Below are positions 22,790 through 35,149 of a stretch of DNA of 64,000 nucleotides, piece by piece. Source of the DNA: Kalaharituber pfeilii (taxonomy: Eukaryota > Ascomycota > Pezizomycetes > Pezizales > Pezizaceae); contig WHUZ01000028.1 of NCBI GenBank assembly GCA_015179045.1, positions 62,001-126,000 on the forward strand, written 5' to 3'. The notes under the pieces were generated by a model, which was not told where the DNA came from, did no database searches, and was given only the letters and a program-made list of their open reading frames with translations. Made by a program: the position numbers and the translations under genes. Numbering within the stretch: the stretch's first letter is position 1; each line of letters opens with the position of its first letter.

Positions 22790-23013
22790 CTCACCCCGCT
22801 TGCAGCGCTAGGCCATGGCAGGGTCCCTGGGCAAGCCCTCGAAGCCCGGAGACAGGGTTAACAAAGAAAGTTCTACATACACCTCCCCGTTTCCACTCCC
22901 CCTTCTCCCCTTCTAGAACCTGATTCCAGAAAAGAATCTGGGCGGTTCTTCTGGTTTCTGCATCGGAAAGCGAGATGCTCCCCTATTCCATTCCATGACC
23001 TTCTCCTTCCCAC
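22759..23013 (-). mobile_element. LINE family B tail, 5'-truncated
   Basis: Poly-T, then the reverse complement of the family B tail (CCCCGCTTGCAGCGC ... CCATGGCAGGGTCCC), 3' UTR and the end of the C-terminal coding region. Flanked by AACGAGTA at 22751-22758 and 23014-23021. Confidence 0.85.
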
Positions 23014-23109
23014 AACGAGTAGTATTACTTACTGTACCAATACAAGCTTCCATGTCACAAGAAGCTTGGACCATTGTTTGAATTGCAGACACCAATTCCA
23101 ATCACTTTA

Positions 23110-24160
23110 ATTCATCTTAGATGGCTATTAACTACATCAACTGAACTTACAGCGTCAATGTCTCAAGCTGCCGGATGGGTTACAAAGCCACCGTCAATGA
23201 CGCGGAACTACTCGCAATCGCCGAAGCCCTAGAATTGCAAGAAACAGAGATAATGCTCTTTTTTTTTTTTTTATTTTTTTTTTATATCAATACTCGCAGG
23301 CCGCCCGATGGGCTATGGCGAGGTGTTTATTAACAAAAGGAAAAGAGAAACCGTCACTAACTGCTACATACATGTGGAGCCCGCGATTCTCGTACATGGT
23401 GCGGGTGGTCAATACAGCCTACTTCCTCCGCCTGTCCGGCTCGTATTGAGTGGTCCTCAAGAGCTTCCCGCCTAACCTAACCCTGTGTATTTCCGTCTCC
23501 TCCTCTAAGTACACCACGACCGAGCTGGTCTTCTTGCCCTCCTCTACCAGCTCGGCCTTTCGTCTCAACCACCTTATCCCCACGGTCTTGCCAATTGTCT
23601 TGTTCCCAGACTCCAGCCACTTCCTCACCTTCCCCAAGTCCTTCCTCAACGCGACTCCATGTACGACGACGCTGAATTTCGATGTGGTAATGATCATCTC
23701 AGATTCCAAAGTGGTCATCCATAAGATGGAACGGATCGCACAAGGGAAGCCGACCCCAGACGGAGCTGTGCATTCTGTGAGAAAGGCCTGGGAAGCAAGA
23801 GTGTCACGGGGAGACAAAGACGTAGCCGTAATGTGGGTGAAAGGACATACAGGACTCCCAGGCAACTCGGAAGCAGACAGAGCGGCCAAGATCGGTACAT
23901 GCCTACAATACCAAGACGAAATAGTAACGGAACCCAGCATACGACAAACAGCTAAGTCCAACAGGGCGGAGGAGAGGAACCGCCTGGGACTCAGCTACAG
24001 GCCACTACAAAGACTGGGTCACCGGGTAAGAACGTAAGCAGGACTCCTGGGGGCAAGGGCTTGCGGACCTGGAAGTTCAGCATAGGCAAATCTGACGGTC
24101 CAGAATGCCGATGGTGCGGGGAACGGGAAGAGTGTCGGACGCAGGCATGTGAAGGAAGAC
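23110..24160 (+). mobile_element. LINE family A RNase H/knuckle fragment, interrupted
   Basis: RNase H coding reads TVNDAELLAIAEALELQETEIML, is broken by a minus-strand insertion at about 23257-23695, and continues ISDSKVVIHKMERIAQGKPTPDG ... MWVKGHTGLPGNSEADRAAKIG ... RNRLGLSYRPLQRLG. The start of the C-terminal knuckle (ECRWCGE) lies near 24107-24123, after which the element is lost; no tail is seen. Decayed. Confidence 0.75.
23257..23695 (-). mobile_element. Non-autonomous ORF1-tail LINE (family A) nested in a LINE
   Basis: Poly-T, the family A tail reversed, then a minus-strand frame VVVHGVALRKDLGKVRKWLESGN ... GIRWLRRKAELVEEGKKTSSVVVYLEEE ... VRLGGKLLRTTQYEPDRRRK-stop. It sits inside the RNase H frame of another LINE. 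The flanks (ATAATGCTC versus GTAATGATC) are a weak 7-of-9 duplication. Confidence 0.75.
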
Positions 24161-25025
24161 CTAAACTATCTATATACATGATTCCCCAAATGCTCCGCCC
24201 CCCTCTACCCTTCCATGCCTTCAACGAGTAGAACAGTTCCATAGCTAAGTAATAAGTCAAGCCACGCCGATGTACCAAGGTGAAATGTAACACCTTACTA
24301 ACAGCCGACTCAGAAAGGCCTATAAAGTTCTGTATTCCTCTTCTCTACTGCTACTGCTGATCCTGTTGAGTAGCTGCAAGCTCGGTGTGGCGCACGCTGT
24401 CCTGTATCCTGTGATGCTCGAGTTTGGAGCTATACACTGTGTTCTCATAAATAATGTTCTTTTCTTGTTCATGTTTAGCTTTAATCTGTGGATTAGAAAG
24501 GTGGATTGTCCGGAATACCATCATTGCCACCATAATTTCAATGGCAATTCGGGTGCTGTTCCTTGTAGCTTGCTGCCACCATGAACAATACTCGCTACTG
24601 CTTCGTGTTCAAAGAAAACATTGCTGCAACTATGCTCTTACTACGGTAGTGTACTAATCGTTGACTTAACATGCAGAAAACAAGTTCTTGGGCAACCTTA
24701 TGAGTGAGGCCACTGATAGAGGGAGAGGAAGAAAGAAATAGAAACATCACAGTACGATGGAATAAGGAGAGACATGGCCATTCAGCTGAAACGTGAATGC
24801 TATAGAACTATGACATATGGTGAGTTAGATAACATCGGCATATCAACGACCACTGCATCCCTAGTGGAGTTATTGAGTTGGATGGAGAGATGAGCTAAGA
24901 GACAGTTCAATTTTATCCTATGTTATGTTTTGCTTATTTTGTATCGTATTCCAGCTTTTATTTCCCAGTTTTCCTATGTGGTTAATCTTGCCATAGCCTA
25001 CAGGGCGGGGCACGAGTAAAGATAC

Positions 25026-25059
<34 letters not shown>

Positions 25060-25806
25060 GGCCATGCCTAATTGAGCCAATGCTGAGTGGCCGCGAGTCC
25101 TGTGTAATATAGTCATTAATGTACCTCTGCTGTGTACTGTATGCGGGCGGAGTAAAACCTTGTCGGAACTCCTCCGTAGTGGTCAACGCAGGGCAGATGC
25201 GACGTGCGACCGTGCTCTCAAGTTAAGGTCGAGTGGGAGTGAAATGGCGAAATCCTAATCTTTGCACGAATGCGATAAAACGAAAGAGGCTTGGTGAAAT
25301 GGATCGAGTGGGTTGAGATGTAATATATATGGACAACGTGGACCATGCTCGTTACTTTGACTACTCCTCCTCATGGTATACTCTGACAACGATTGCTGTT
25401 TGTTGCCCGGTCTAGGTCAGAGAAAGAGTGTTCAATGGGTGCACGTGTCATAATAGTAGGGCAGAAATAAATCTCCGGCTGAAATATAGCTGTGAACGGA
25501 AATGTACATGCGCTCCTCGGCTATTTGATTGGTGATGCGATCAAGAGGCAATTCATGGTACCTTACATGAAGGCGATGACTTAGGTACTGTAAGAGTACA
25601 TAGAATGCAACTAGTCTGACTAGAATGCAACTCAATCGGTGCTTACGCTAGGTGGAGTCTCCGCTAAGGTAATGGGCGAAGCTAGTGTTAGGCCAAATTT
25701 AGACTAAAGTGGTTTGCGCTCGGCACCTTCTGCCGTGGCATCCGCCGCTTGGCAGTTTTGCCCTAGACATGTGGAGTAACGTTAGGCTCCAATTATCTGC
25801 CTTATA
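24161..25806. other. No gene recognised; one family A tail inside
   Basis: A family A tail with poly-A lies at about 24985-25056; its inner stem is altered (GCCT/GGGC) and an extra GG is present. Open frames are under 75 codons. No other feature recognised. Confidence 0.4.
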
Positions 25807-25807
25807 G

Positions 25808-27676
25808 CGTGCCCGATGTGGTAACGATCTGCCCCCCTGTAACGATCCACTCTCTGGGCACTCCTCGTCATGCATTCCTCGCTCTACTACCTTTATTTGA
25901 ATATATTGCAACTATAGAAATTGCTTAACATTATACCAATTTGACATCGCTGAATCAGAATTTGCTATCATAATGAGGAAAAGCTCAAACTTCCAATATT
26001 TACAACTAAATTTATCATTATTTACCTAAGTTGAGTCCTCCCTGTATATAGTATAGCTCAACATCCTCGAAATCAGAAAAATTATATAGAAAACTAGTAA
26101 TTCTCATCTATCTAGAGCTGGTCTTTTTATTAAAAGTCAATATTGCATATACAGATCATGTGGGATGCAATGCACCTTCAATTGTATAGAAGTAGTTTAT
26201 ATTCGTGAGCTAATCTCTATACCTTGATCTGACCTTCAGTGTTCCTAGACTCCTCAAGTGATTCAGGAATACCAGGACTTGAAGTAGTAGTAGTTGAAGC
26301 ACTAGGGGTGGTAACAGTAACTCCTTCTGAGGTGCCAGGTATGACAGAAGAGACCTATGGCTCAAATCTGCTATTGGAACCTTCTTCTACCCACCCCCCC
26401 TTCTAGTATTCAGACCCTCCTATCTCATGAACTAAAGATCTTTCCCAGCCCCAGCCTTGCATGTGAGTTCCTCTATGGTATCTTTTTGTAACTTGTTCAG
26501 CTGCAGCCATCTCTCTCTATTTTCGTTCCTCTTTTGCCTTACTTTCTCGATCCATCGCTGCTAACTACTTTGCATATCAGCGGCTTCTTTCTTATCCTAA
26601 ACTATTTTCGCACCTTCTGAAGTTTCTCTTCCTCCTTTCTGACCTTCGCTGGTACTCTCTGTTTCCTTTTCGACATCTCCTACTATTTTTTCCTTCTATT
26701 TCCAGTATTGCTTTAACTTCAGCTCGAGGCGGCATAGGAGGAAGTGAGTGAATATAACGTCTTGGGCGTCTTGGGTAGAGAACCGCATCCCACCAGATCA
26801 GTGAAAAAACACTTGACTAGTGACGTTTACTAGTCCTCTGCATAGCTCATTTAGCAATACGCACCTGCATCCCATATATTTGCTGTCGCATTTCGCATAC
26901 GTCGCATATACGCTCTATCGGTCACCCGAGGTGACCCATGACAGCAAGGCAAAAGAAGAACGAAAATAGAGAGAGATGGCTGCAGCTGAACAAGTTACAA
27001 AAAGATACCATAGAGGAACTCACATGCAAGGCTGGGGCTGGGAAAGATCTTTAGTTCATGAGATAGGAGGGTCTGAATACTAGAAGGGGGGTGGGTAGAA
27101 GAAGGTTCCAATAGCAGATTTGAGCCATAGGTCTCTTCTGTCATACCTGGCACCTCAGAAGGAGTTACTGTTACCACCCCTAGTGCTTCAACTACTACTA
27201 CTTCAAGTCCTGGTATTCCTGAATCACTTGAGGAGTCTAGGAACACTGAAGGTCAGATCAAGGTATAGAGATTAGCTCACGAATATAAACTACTTCTATA
27301 CAATTGAAGGTGCATTGCATCCCACATGATCTGTATATGCAATATTGACTTTTAATAAAAAGACCAGCCCTAGATAGATGAGAATTACTAGTTTTCTATA
27401 TTATTTTCCTGATTTCGAGGATGCTGAGCTATACTATATACAGGGAGAGCTCAAATTAGGTGAATAATAATGAATTTGGTTGTAAATAATGGAATTTTGA
27501 TTTTTTCCTCATTATGATAGCAAATTCAGATTCAGCGATGTCAAATTGGTATAATGTTAAACAATTTCTATAGTTGCAATATATCCAAAATAAGTAGTAG
27601 AGCGAGGAATGTGTGACGAGGAGTGCCCAGAGAATGGATCGTTACAGGGGGGCAGATCGTTACCACTTCGGGCACG
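25808..27676. repeat. 1.87-kb inverted repeat, arms of about 735 bp
   Basis: The left arm (25808 to about 26545) and the right arm (about 26945-27676) are reverse complements with few mismatches, separated by about 400 bp of unrelated sequence. The outer ends read CGTGCCCGA-TGGTAACGATCTGCC. The right arm holds an 83-codon minus-strand frame (26995-27246), disrupted in the left arm by a C-run. Part of the spacer (26795-26860) resembles sequence at 59695-59745. The arms look like one element copied in opposite orientations. A transcript would form a long hairpin. Confidence 0.85.
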
Positions 27677-28254
27677 TTACTTGGCGCTTATCAGCTCCGC
27701 CAATCTTTTCTCACTCCCACCATTCTTTTCTCAAATTAAGAGTGTGATATTACAGATTTGTTCAGCACTTGACCGGAACAAATCTACAATATAATCATTG
27801 AAACCAGAGTTGACCTAGTGGAGCTAATCGGATTAGAAAATTTTGGTAGGTGGATATGTCCGCTTTAACTTCTGGCACCATGCCATCGCTCACTCTGAAA
27901 GTGCAACCTTGCATGGTGTTGACACCCTTGCCTGTATTATGACCGTAAAATTCGAGCAGGGCTTGTGATAACCAGATCTGTCCAGCCACATCTGATCACG
28001 GTAGGCAGGTCCAGTGTTTCAACACCTATTATTTCTTGGCAACACCTGTCTCTTCAGCTGGGTACGATGTCATCGCAACACAGCAAGGGATACATTTAAC
28101 CCTCTTACCCCGCGCGCGCGTATCAACCGTTTCTTTAAACGCCCCAGAACTTGTTACCAAAAGACGCATTTGACAGTCTACTGTCGCAACTATAAATTAA
28201 TCACTACTCCCCAGAACTCACTACAAAAGCAAGAAAAACATTACGCCCTGCGGA

Positions 28255-29034
28255 ATGACTGGGGAACTTTCTCCGACAGTGAATAAAGATGCCCGGAGCG
28301 GGCGCAAAGATACAACTGGAAGTGGTCGCCCGCACCAGCGCCCCACCGGCAAATTAAGGCGGATACTTCAAATCCTGAGACTTTTCCCAACGCGCAAATC
28401 TGCTAACACAAGTGAACTGGCCGCTGCATCTGCATCGTCTGAACCTCAGTATCCCCTAGAGATTCCTGCAATTGCCGCTCTTCTTAGACAAGAAAGCAAG
28501 GAGTACCGCCGTAGGGAAGATCCCGCGCACTTTATCGAAGCGCGCCTAGCATCGTCGGACGATCTCGCTAAGCCACTGGAAACCTGGATTACTGACCGCA
28601 ACGATCAACTCGTCCTTGAAACCGTGAAGGAGTTCACAAAAGATGAAATCGCAGCCCCCCCAGGCAGCATCATCCTCTTGCGTTATCCAAGGCCGATTAC
28701 CACTGACCCGTCAGTGAAGTACAATGAGTGGTTCATGTTGGCTGCTGCATTCAATAAACAATATCAGGAGACTGCTGGGAGTGAATGGAAGCCACATCGC
28801 CCAATAAATAAGGTTGTAATTAAGAAGGGCATAACGATCGACAAAAACCTAATTCAACTTTTAGGTGGAGACATCAACAATGGGAGAGCAACTATCAGGC
28901 CACCTTGGGATGGGAGCATGGTCATCGTTGAAGGTGGCATCTTGACAAAGGATGGGTATGGAATTGGGCCCAAGATTTTGGCGGAGTATTATGAAGAGGT
29001 GGAAGGACCAAAGGTGGAAGAAGAGGTGAGGTAA
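28255..29034 (+). CDS. Hypothetical 259-residue protein
   Basis: An intron-less ATG-to-TAA frame with protein-like codon use. The N-terminus (about 1-60) is basic and Ser/Thr/Arg-rich. The body has mixed hydrophobic and charged segments: YPLEIPAIAALLRQESKEYRRRED, LETWITDRNDQLVLETVKEFTKDE, PPGSIILLRYPRPITTDPSVKYNEWFMLAAAFNKQY, RPPWDGSMVIVEGGILTKDGYG. The C-terminus is acidic (EEVEGPKVEEEVR). No signal peptide or membrane segment is seen, and I recognise no family. The distribution of residues suggests a folded domain at 60-250. It lies alone between the 1.87-kb inverted repeat and LINE debris. Confidence 0.6.
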   Translation: MTGELSPTVNKDARSGRKDTTGSGRPHQRPTGKLRRILQILRLFPTRKSANTSELAAASASSEPQYPLEIPAIAALLRQESKEYRRREDPAHFIEARLASSDDLAKPLETWITDRNDQLVLETVKEFTKDEIAAPPGSIILLRYPRPITTDPSVKYNEWFMLAAAFNKQYQETAGSEWKPHRPINKVVIKKGITIDKNLIQLLGGDINNGRATIRPPWDGSMVIVEGGILTKDGYGIGPKILAEYYEEVEGPKVEEEVR

Positions 29035-29850
29035 TGAGATTGTTACGTGGTCGTTAGCCAAGGAGGAATTTGGTACTCATTTCCATGTGGTCGGGTGAGA
29101 GACTGGTAGTGTATGCGTTGTAGATACCTACTGGAAAACCCGCGAGTTCGAATATTGTCATACTGAGTTGTGTCTGGCGTGGAGGGCTAATTGGCTGCAT
29201 AGGTGGCATCAACACTTCTGACAGTTCTACGTAGCCAATTTTCCTTTGTTCTGCTTGATTTTTGGGCATGTCACATTTAGTTCCAACCTCTAGTTTCCAG
29301 TATTTTGCAACTCTACCTGCTTCTTTCTCCAGCTGTTTTAAGGTAAGGAGTGACCGACTTGGCCGTTGAGGCAGATGCAAAGAAATTTTCCTACGTTACG
29401 GAGCTCTTATTCATGCTTAGAATACAGCGCTCTGATATTGTTTATCGAACTGTTTACTTTATACATCCTTTGGATTTGACTGCGGTTTGTGTTAGCCACC
29501 TGGAGGATGGAAGGTTGACTCACATTACATAGCAAATCGGATGTCTGCATTGCAAAGGGGATGTTCAGAGTATCCGTGTGAATGGCCACTTGGGCTGCAT
29601 AAGCGAGAGAAAATCACGGGTTTGCATAGTTGTTCCTTTTTCGTTTTTGTCGAGTAGGATTCCTTTTCGTTCCCAGTGGCAGCACGTCTCACATCTAGTT
29701 CACATACCATATTCTAAGCTACCGGGTATTTATCTCATTTGTGATTAATCTCCTCATAGCCCACAGGGTGACATATAGAGTAACGATATGTACTAATATC
29801 AGTACTCGCATGCCGCCCTATGGGCTATGGCGAGGTGCTAGGTAAGGCAA
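29035..29850. other. Intergenic region with two LINE-tail scraps
   Basis: No supported gene. A degraded plus-strand tail (CCTCATAGCCCACAGGGTG) lies near 29750 and a minus-strand tail without poly-T near 29805-29836. Confidence 0.4.
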
Positions 29851-30014
29851 GGTTTCATGGTTGCCCTGTGCGGGAAATTTTAGAGTGGGCAGGAGGGGAG
29901 TAACTCTGGAGCGGGCGGCGTGAATTTCGTATGAATTTCGTTATGTAACTAAACATCGCCATAGCCCTTAGGGCGGCATGAGATTAATGAAATAAAAAAA
30001 AAAAAAAAAAAAAA
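29850..30014 (+). mobile_element. LINE family A 3' end
   Basis: 3' UTR plus tail (ATCGCCATAGCCC-TTA-GGGCGG) and poly-A, flanked by GTAAGGC at 29842-29848 and 30016-30022. The outer stem is damaged (GAGAT instead of GCGAT). Confidence 0.75.
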
Positions 30015-31663
30015 GTAAGGCGAAATGCCAAATTAAGGTGCAGTCGTATGCAGATTTGCACTCGCCAGCACACATCATTAACGTAGGCTCAAAAGAAAGG
30101 TTGCTAGCCCAGAAGAGCAAAGTAAACGGGTTACACCACAGATGGTGACGTTGCGCTAGCAAATGAGATTCAAGGTTGCATCATTGGATCCTCTAACACA
30201 TGAAGCTAGAGCTGTGTTCTTTTAAATGCGCGTGTTTGTCTAGCTAGCCCTTGTCCTTTACGTGCAATTTACAATCCACATTCAGCTGCAACCCCATGGT
30301 CTGAACGACGTGCTCTTGTAGATAATTCGTCACGCAGCCGGTAAAAATCACTCATGTACTTTGAGAATTATATATTTTAAACAGTGCTCATCTAGCCAGC
30401 ATGCGCACGCTCCTAAGTTTATGAACATAGTTTACATTTGACTGTGTCTGGCCTGTAACATTTGTATGGCAATCACAATTGATGTGTGGCCTAGCACAAT
30501 GACGACTGGCCCAGTTACCGACTGGACCGGGATGACTGGTCCCTGGGGGTCATGGAATCGGGCCACTCATGGATTGTCTAGGCGACTCATGAGTGGCCCG
30601 GCTAAGACGACTGGCCCCGAACACATGCCCTAGCTTGCCTCTCTTTCGAATTTCCTTTTAGCTACTTTGAACTATTTACGTTGGGATCTGGAACTGGGAG
30701 AATTTCATAGCCATGGATACCGCTGGGAACGTAACGGGGAAAGGAAAAATAATAGGCACAAGGGGTTTCGCAAGGGGCGGATATTTTTAGGTTCTTATGA
30801 GATATACAGTAGCAGGAAATCACTACCATTTGGCTTTGTATTGTTTGCCTATGCTGATCGATGTGTCCACTTGTACTGAGAGTATTCATTCCACAGTGTG
30901 CCCAACCGGCCAGGCCGCCGATCAGGCCTGAAACCGTCTGGGGGCGGGCCCAGCGGAGCTTTTGATGCCCTAGGGCGGCCGCATGCATGCCGGTACAGGC
31001 AGACCAGTTTACGCAAACACTGCCAGTTTGATACTTAACTGTGCTCTCGTTCTAATCATCTAAGCAATGTTCCAAATGGGCCTGGGCCGGCCTGAAACAT
31101 TCAGGCCGGCCGTGAGGCTCGCCCGCGCCTGTCCAGGCGGCCTGAATGCATGTTTCAGGCCGGCTCAGGCCATTCAGGCCATTCAGGCCAGTCCAAGCCG
31201 GTTCAGGACAATCAGGCAACTAACTTCTACCTATACCTCACTCTCTAACGTTTAGGATTTTGCTTGCAGATGTTGCACCGCAAGTATCGCTTTCCATCAT
31301 CATGCACAGCTTCACCATACTGTCAAATCCAACTTCGTCGCACCAGATTTTTGTAACCCAAATTCCAGAATACTCGATTTCCGCATCGGATTGACTGCAG
31401 GGAATTGTCAATGCAAGATCAAAACTTGAACTGCACTATGGTGAGTGAAGAAAGTGTACCGGTGGTTGGGATGTCTGTCTCCATGCAGTACTAATAAAAG
31501 AAATTAGTATACAGTCAAACGATACTAAAAAAAAATTACTTACCGGTACCTGAATACCTGCAAAAAGCGCTGCTTAAAAAAAAAAGTCTAGATAGTTATC
31601 CCGGCCGAGGATATCGGTTGGTGCTTGTAGGCTGGTCTTAATGATCAAAGGCCAAATTTCAGC
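30015..31663. repeat. No gene; low-complexity ACTGG and CAGGCC repeats
   Basis: 30500-30620 is rich in GACTGG/GGCCC/ACTCATG units. 30895-31225 repeats CAGGCC, GGCCTGAA and ATTCAGGCC motifs, which reappear near 31750-31795. No convincing coding sequence. Confidence 0.45.
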
Positions 31664-31675
31664 TACTTACTGATT

Positions 31676-31728
31676 TTTTTTTTTTTTTAAAATCATTACT
31701 CGCATGCCGCCCTATGGGCTATGGGGAG
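31676..31728 (-). mobile_element. Ultra-short LINE family A tail insertion
   Basis: 53 bp: poly-T and the reversed tail, ending inside the hairpin (GGGCTATGGGGAG). Duplication TACTTACTGATT at 31664-31675 and 31729-31740. Confidence 0.9.
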
Positions 31729-32610
31729 TACTTACTGATTGCTTGATGCTATTCAGGCCGTTTCAGACCGTGGCCCAGGCGGTCCAGACCCTTTAGATAT
31801 AATATCTAGCATTAAAACCCCAATTAATAGCTACACGCAGGGATTGAGGTCACATACCCCGTGTATTGACCACCTATTATTCTTTCCGCGTGTATTTATT
31901 TCGCCCACCTTTTATTCTTTCAGATTGAGGTCATATATCGTGTATGTTTATTTCACCACCTATCATTCTCCCCTGTGTCACTCTTCGTTCCGGCCCTTGG
32001 GAACACTAAAATTTCCATTCGTTCATATGTATCCAAGTACATATCAACACCCAGTTTGACCAAATACTTGTACACCAGCATAATGAAGGCATTCTAAATA
32101 CATACTAAATACTATTACAGTAGCTTTCTGCCAAAACAAAATCTCAATACCAGAAACGTCATCTTTCCGGGAAGGCATGGAGAGACGGTAGGAACAATAT
32201 ATGCTATGGCGCAACTGTCCATGGCTGGCTGTATGTTTGTTTGAGTTTGCCGTTGCCAGATGCACTGCTAATTCCACCAGATGTACTATACGCATACGAT
32301 TCACTACAAAATGACTTTTTCTTGGGGCATGAAAAGCAAATCACTGACGAAGTATTGAGAACCTAATTTATTTATACAAGCGTTGCTACCATTATTTTGA
32401 AGAATTAAGAACTGTGTAACCATTGCTCTTACATAATGGTTAAAAGGGCACTGTACAATGATTTATGCATGTTGCGTGACATCCCACAATGTAACGTCCC
32501 ATAGCCGGATGTGGGATCCGAGGCTGAGAGGGTGGAAGCTAGGACGCTCCGGTTCGAAGAGGAGGAGATACGGAGAAGGGACCCGGAATGCACGTACCTG
32601 AGGGGGGACC

Positions 32611-32642
32611 GCATGCGGGGTCATGTGACAAAAAAAAAAAAA
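32611..32642 (+). mobile_element. 32-bp LINE family B tail insertion
   Basis: Only GCATGCGGGGTCATGTGAC plus 13 A, flanked by GAGGGGGGACC at 32600-32610 and 32643-32653, inside a family A LINE. Confidence 0.88.
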
Positions 32643-33328
32643 GAGGGGGGACCTCCAGCACAACACGGAAATGCCGTTAGCAATCTTGCCGACCTTGCCC
32701 AAAGACGCGGAGACAGAAGAATGGGCGAGACATATAGACGACACAGTGGAAGAAGGATGGACCCCGGCATATACAGACGGCAGCCTGATCGGGGAGAAGG
32801 CGGGGGCGGGCATACTATGCGGAGGAGAGCCGCACTCGATATATCTTGGGACCCAGGCTACTGTTGTGGTGGTAACCACGGTACCGATGGAAAGAATAAG
32901 GCCATACGCGGGCCGGAGCGGTACTCAGCGGTAGGGCCACATGATGACACATGCATGGAATGAGGAAGAAAATTATGATTAAGAAGCGAGATATGTATGT
33001 ATAGCCTCAGTTGGAAGGCGAAGGTGGTCTATAAATTGTATGTAGATAGGACTGTGGAAGCAGGCAAGCAAGCAGCAAGGGATGGAAACAGACATACACG
33101 GAGATATACAGACATGGACAGATATGGACACGCACAGACAAGACAATTGAAGACTCTTTTCTTGACATTTGATTATTGAGGCCGCCCTTGAGGCTTCGTT
33201 CCGCCAGCTCTAGATACCGGTACCCGTGCGAAACAGTGGATGCTGTTGAGCCGTCATCACACTGTCAACGATGCGGAAATATACGCGATCAGCGAGGCAG
33301 CTGGCAAGACGGAAGGAGAGCTACTCAT

Positions 33329-33375
33329 TTTTTTTTTTTTTTTTATATCAATACTCGCTTGCCGCCCGATGGGCA
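33329..33375 (-). mobile_element. 47-bp LINE family A tail inside LINE RNase H
   Basis: Poly-T and half of the hairpin (GCCGCCCGATGGGCA). Duplication AGAGCTACTCAT at 33317-33328 and 33376-33387. It interrupts the RNase H frame between GELL and IITDSK. Confidence 0.9.
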
Positions 33376-34734
33376 AGAGCTACTCATTATCACAGACTCC
33401 AAATTCGCGATCTCCAGGATGTCAGCGATAGCGAGGGGACTCCCTAGACCAGACGGAGTGACGAGGCGGCTCCGAGAAGCATGGAAAAGGAGGCTGGAGA
33501 GAGGAGACCTAGACATGGCAGTAATGTGGGTGAAGAGTCATGTAGGCATACCGGGAAACGAAGCAGCAGATGAGGCGGCGAGAATAGGGACAGCGTTAGA
33601 GCGGGCAACAGAGGTGGTGACAGAAGCAGGGATGAGACAGGAGGCAAAGCGGGAGAGAGCACGAGAGAGAAACCGACTGGGCCTGACATACCGGCCCCTG
33701 GAGAGACTTGGTGCTCAAGTGACACGATTAGCGGGGTTGCTGAGGGCGAAAGGCTTACGCGCCTGGAGACATCACATAGGGGAGGCGACAGACCCGGAGT
33801 GCAGGTGGTGCGGAGAGGCGGAGGAGACCACCGGACATTTGCTGAACAAGTGCAGAGTGTGGCAGAAGAGATGGCCAGGTGGCATGGCAGCAATTCGAAA
33901 ACCACCAAAACGCGGGGAAGGGGAAGGTGATCCACTACAGGGGTTGATGGAGATGTTGGGGGAGGACTAGGTTTCTTTTCTTTCTGTTGAGTTAACGTTA
34001 TTCTTATGACCTATGTATTTAACATAATACCTCGCCATGGCCTTACAGGCGGCAAGCGAGTAATGATATAAAAAAAAAAAAAAAGAAAAATAGCCGGAAA
34101 AGTCATTTGCCCAACGCCACGAAACCGGTATTTAATCACGCCACTACAAATGCTTCAATCACCACAACCTAGGACATCATAAATCCTGCCATTCCTTCCT
34201 TATCTGGTTGTCAAGAACTTTTGATTTTAAGTATCGAATATTTCTTGCAGAGTTTGCCCGGTTCAGGGTAACTGTCAGCCTAACATTGGCTTAGCTAGGT
34301 TTCTTTTTTTTGTATTTCACGTAACCCCGCTTGCAGCTGTTCGTATGGCAGGGCGTTCTCAATTCTTGACCCCATTGAAGGTTGCAATGGCACAGCAAAT
34401 AGGTGCTCCATGATAGTAATCTCGTTCCCAGACCCCTAAAGACAATACTACCTTCTCCATCGTTTATCGCTATTCGCTATCGCAGGGTCCCTGGACCCAA
34501 GCCCTCATGGCCCGAAATAATCACCTTTGCAATTATGTCCCTTGTACATTACACGCTGAACCCATCTCCAGAACAAGATCTTGAGGCCAGATAATGCACA
34601 ATGTCCCTCCTGATGTCCGACATTATTTTCTCCTTCTCCAATAGCGTCTGTACAGTTGCTCCACTTGTGTCATCCTGCCCCCCCGACTCTTTTCCTACTG
34701 AAATCCTACTTCACTTAAAAACTTCCAAGCAGAG

Positions 34735-35149
34735 TGTAACGGCGGACGTGGTCTGGGGCCCGTGGATGACGGCGATCTACGGAGCGCAGGCAGGAGGCGG
34801 CAGGCGGCAGTTCAGCAGTTCGCGGGTACAACGGTTCACAGCGGTACAGCAGTTCAGCGGATCGGCACAGCAGGTAACCACTCTACTTAGTAGAAACTAA
34901 ATACAAGAGGTTGCGTAAAGAGATAAAGGAAAGGAGAACACACAGCCATGAACACCACTTATATACACTTTCGAGACTGCAATACGCACTCAGGTCACAT
35001 CCCTTTTACCCATATATATTGTACCGACATCCTGAAATGCTTGTCAGAGGTCATCTTTTAGCGTGAAGCTATCATCCTGAAATGCTTGTCAGAGGTCATC
35101 TTTTAGCGTGAAGCTATTTACCCGGCTCGCTATACAGTATCCCGTTACA
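34735..35149. mobile_element. Solo LTR, 415 bp
   Basis: Starts TGTAACGG and ends CCCGTTACA, with 5-bp duplication CAGAG at 34730-34734 and 35150-35154. The duplicated locus at about 45280 shows the uninterrupted site. It contains two tandem copies of a 45-bp unit (CATCCTGAAATGC ... GTGAAGCTAT) near 35028-35116 and TATA-like motifs near 34971 and 35014. No internal region remains. Confidence 0.9.

Larger units (their letters stand above)
32511..34084 (+). mobile_element. LINE family A, 5'-truncated, with nested insertions
   Basis: It starts in the RT/RNase H linker (ERVEARTLRFEEEEIRRRDPE) and carries RNase H (WTPAYTDGSLIGEKAGAGI; TVNDAEIYAISEAA; LIITDSKFAISRM; MWVKSHVGIPGNEAADEAARIG). It ends with the C-terminal knuckle CRWCGEAEETTGHLLNKC. 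Stop, 3' UTR, tail (inner stem GCCT/AGGC) and poly-A end at 34084. It is broken by a family B tail (32611-32642), a segment of unclear origin (about 32880-33230) and a family A tail (33329-33375). Confidence 0.85.
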
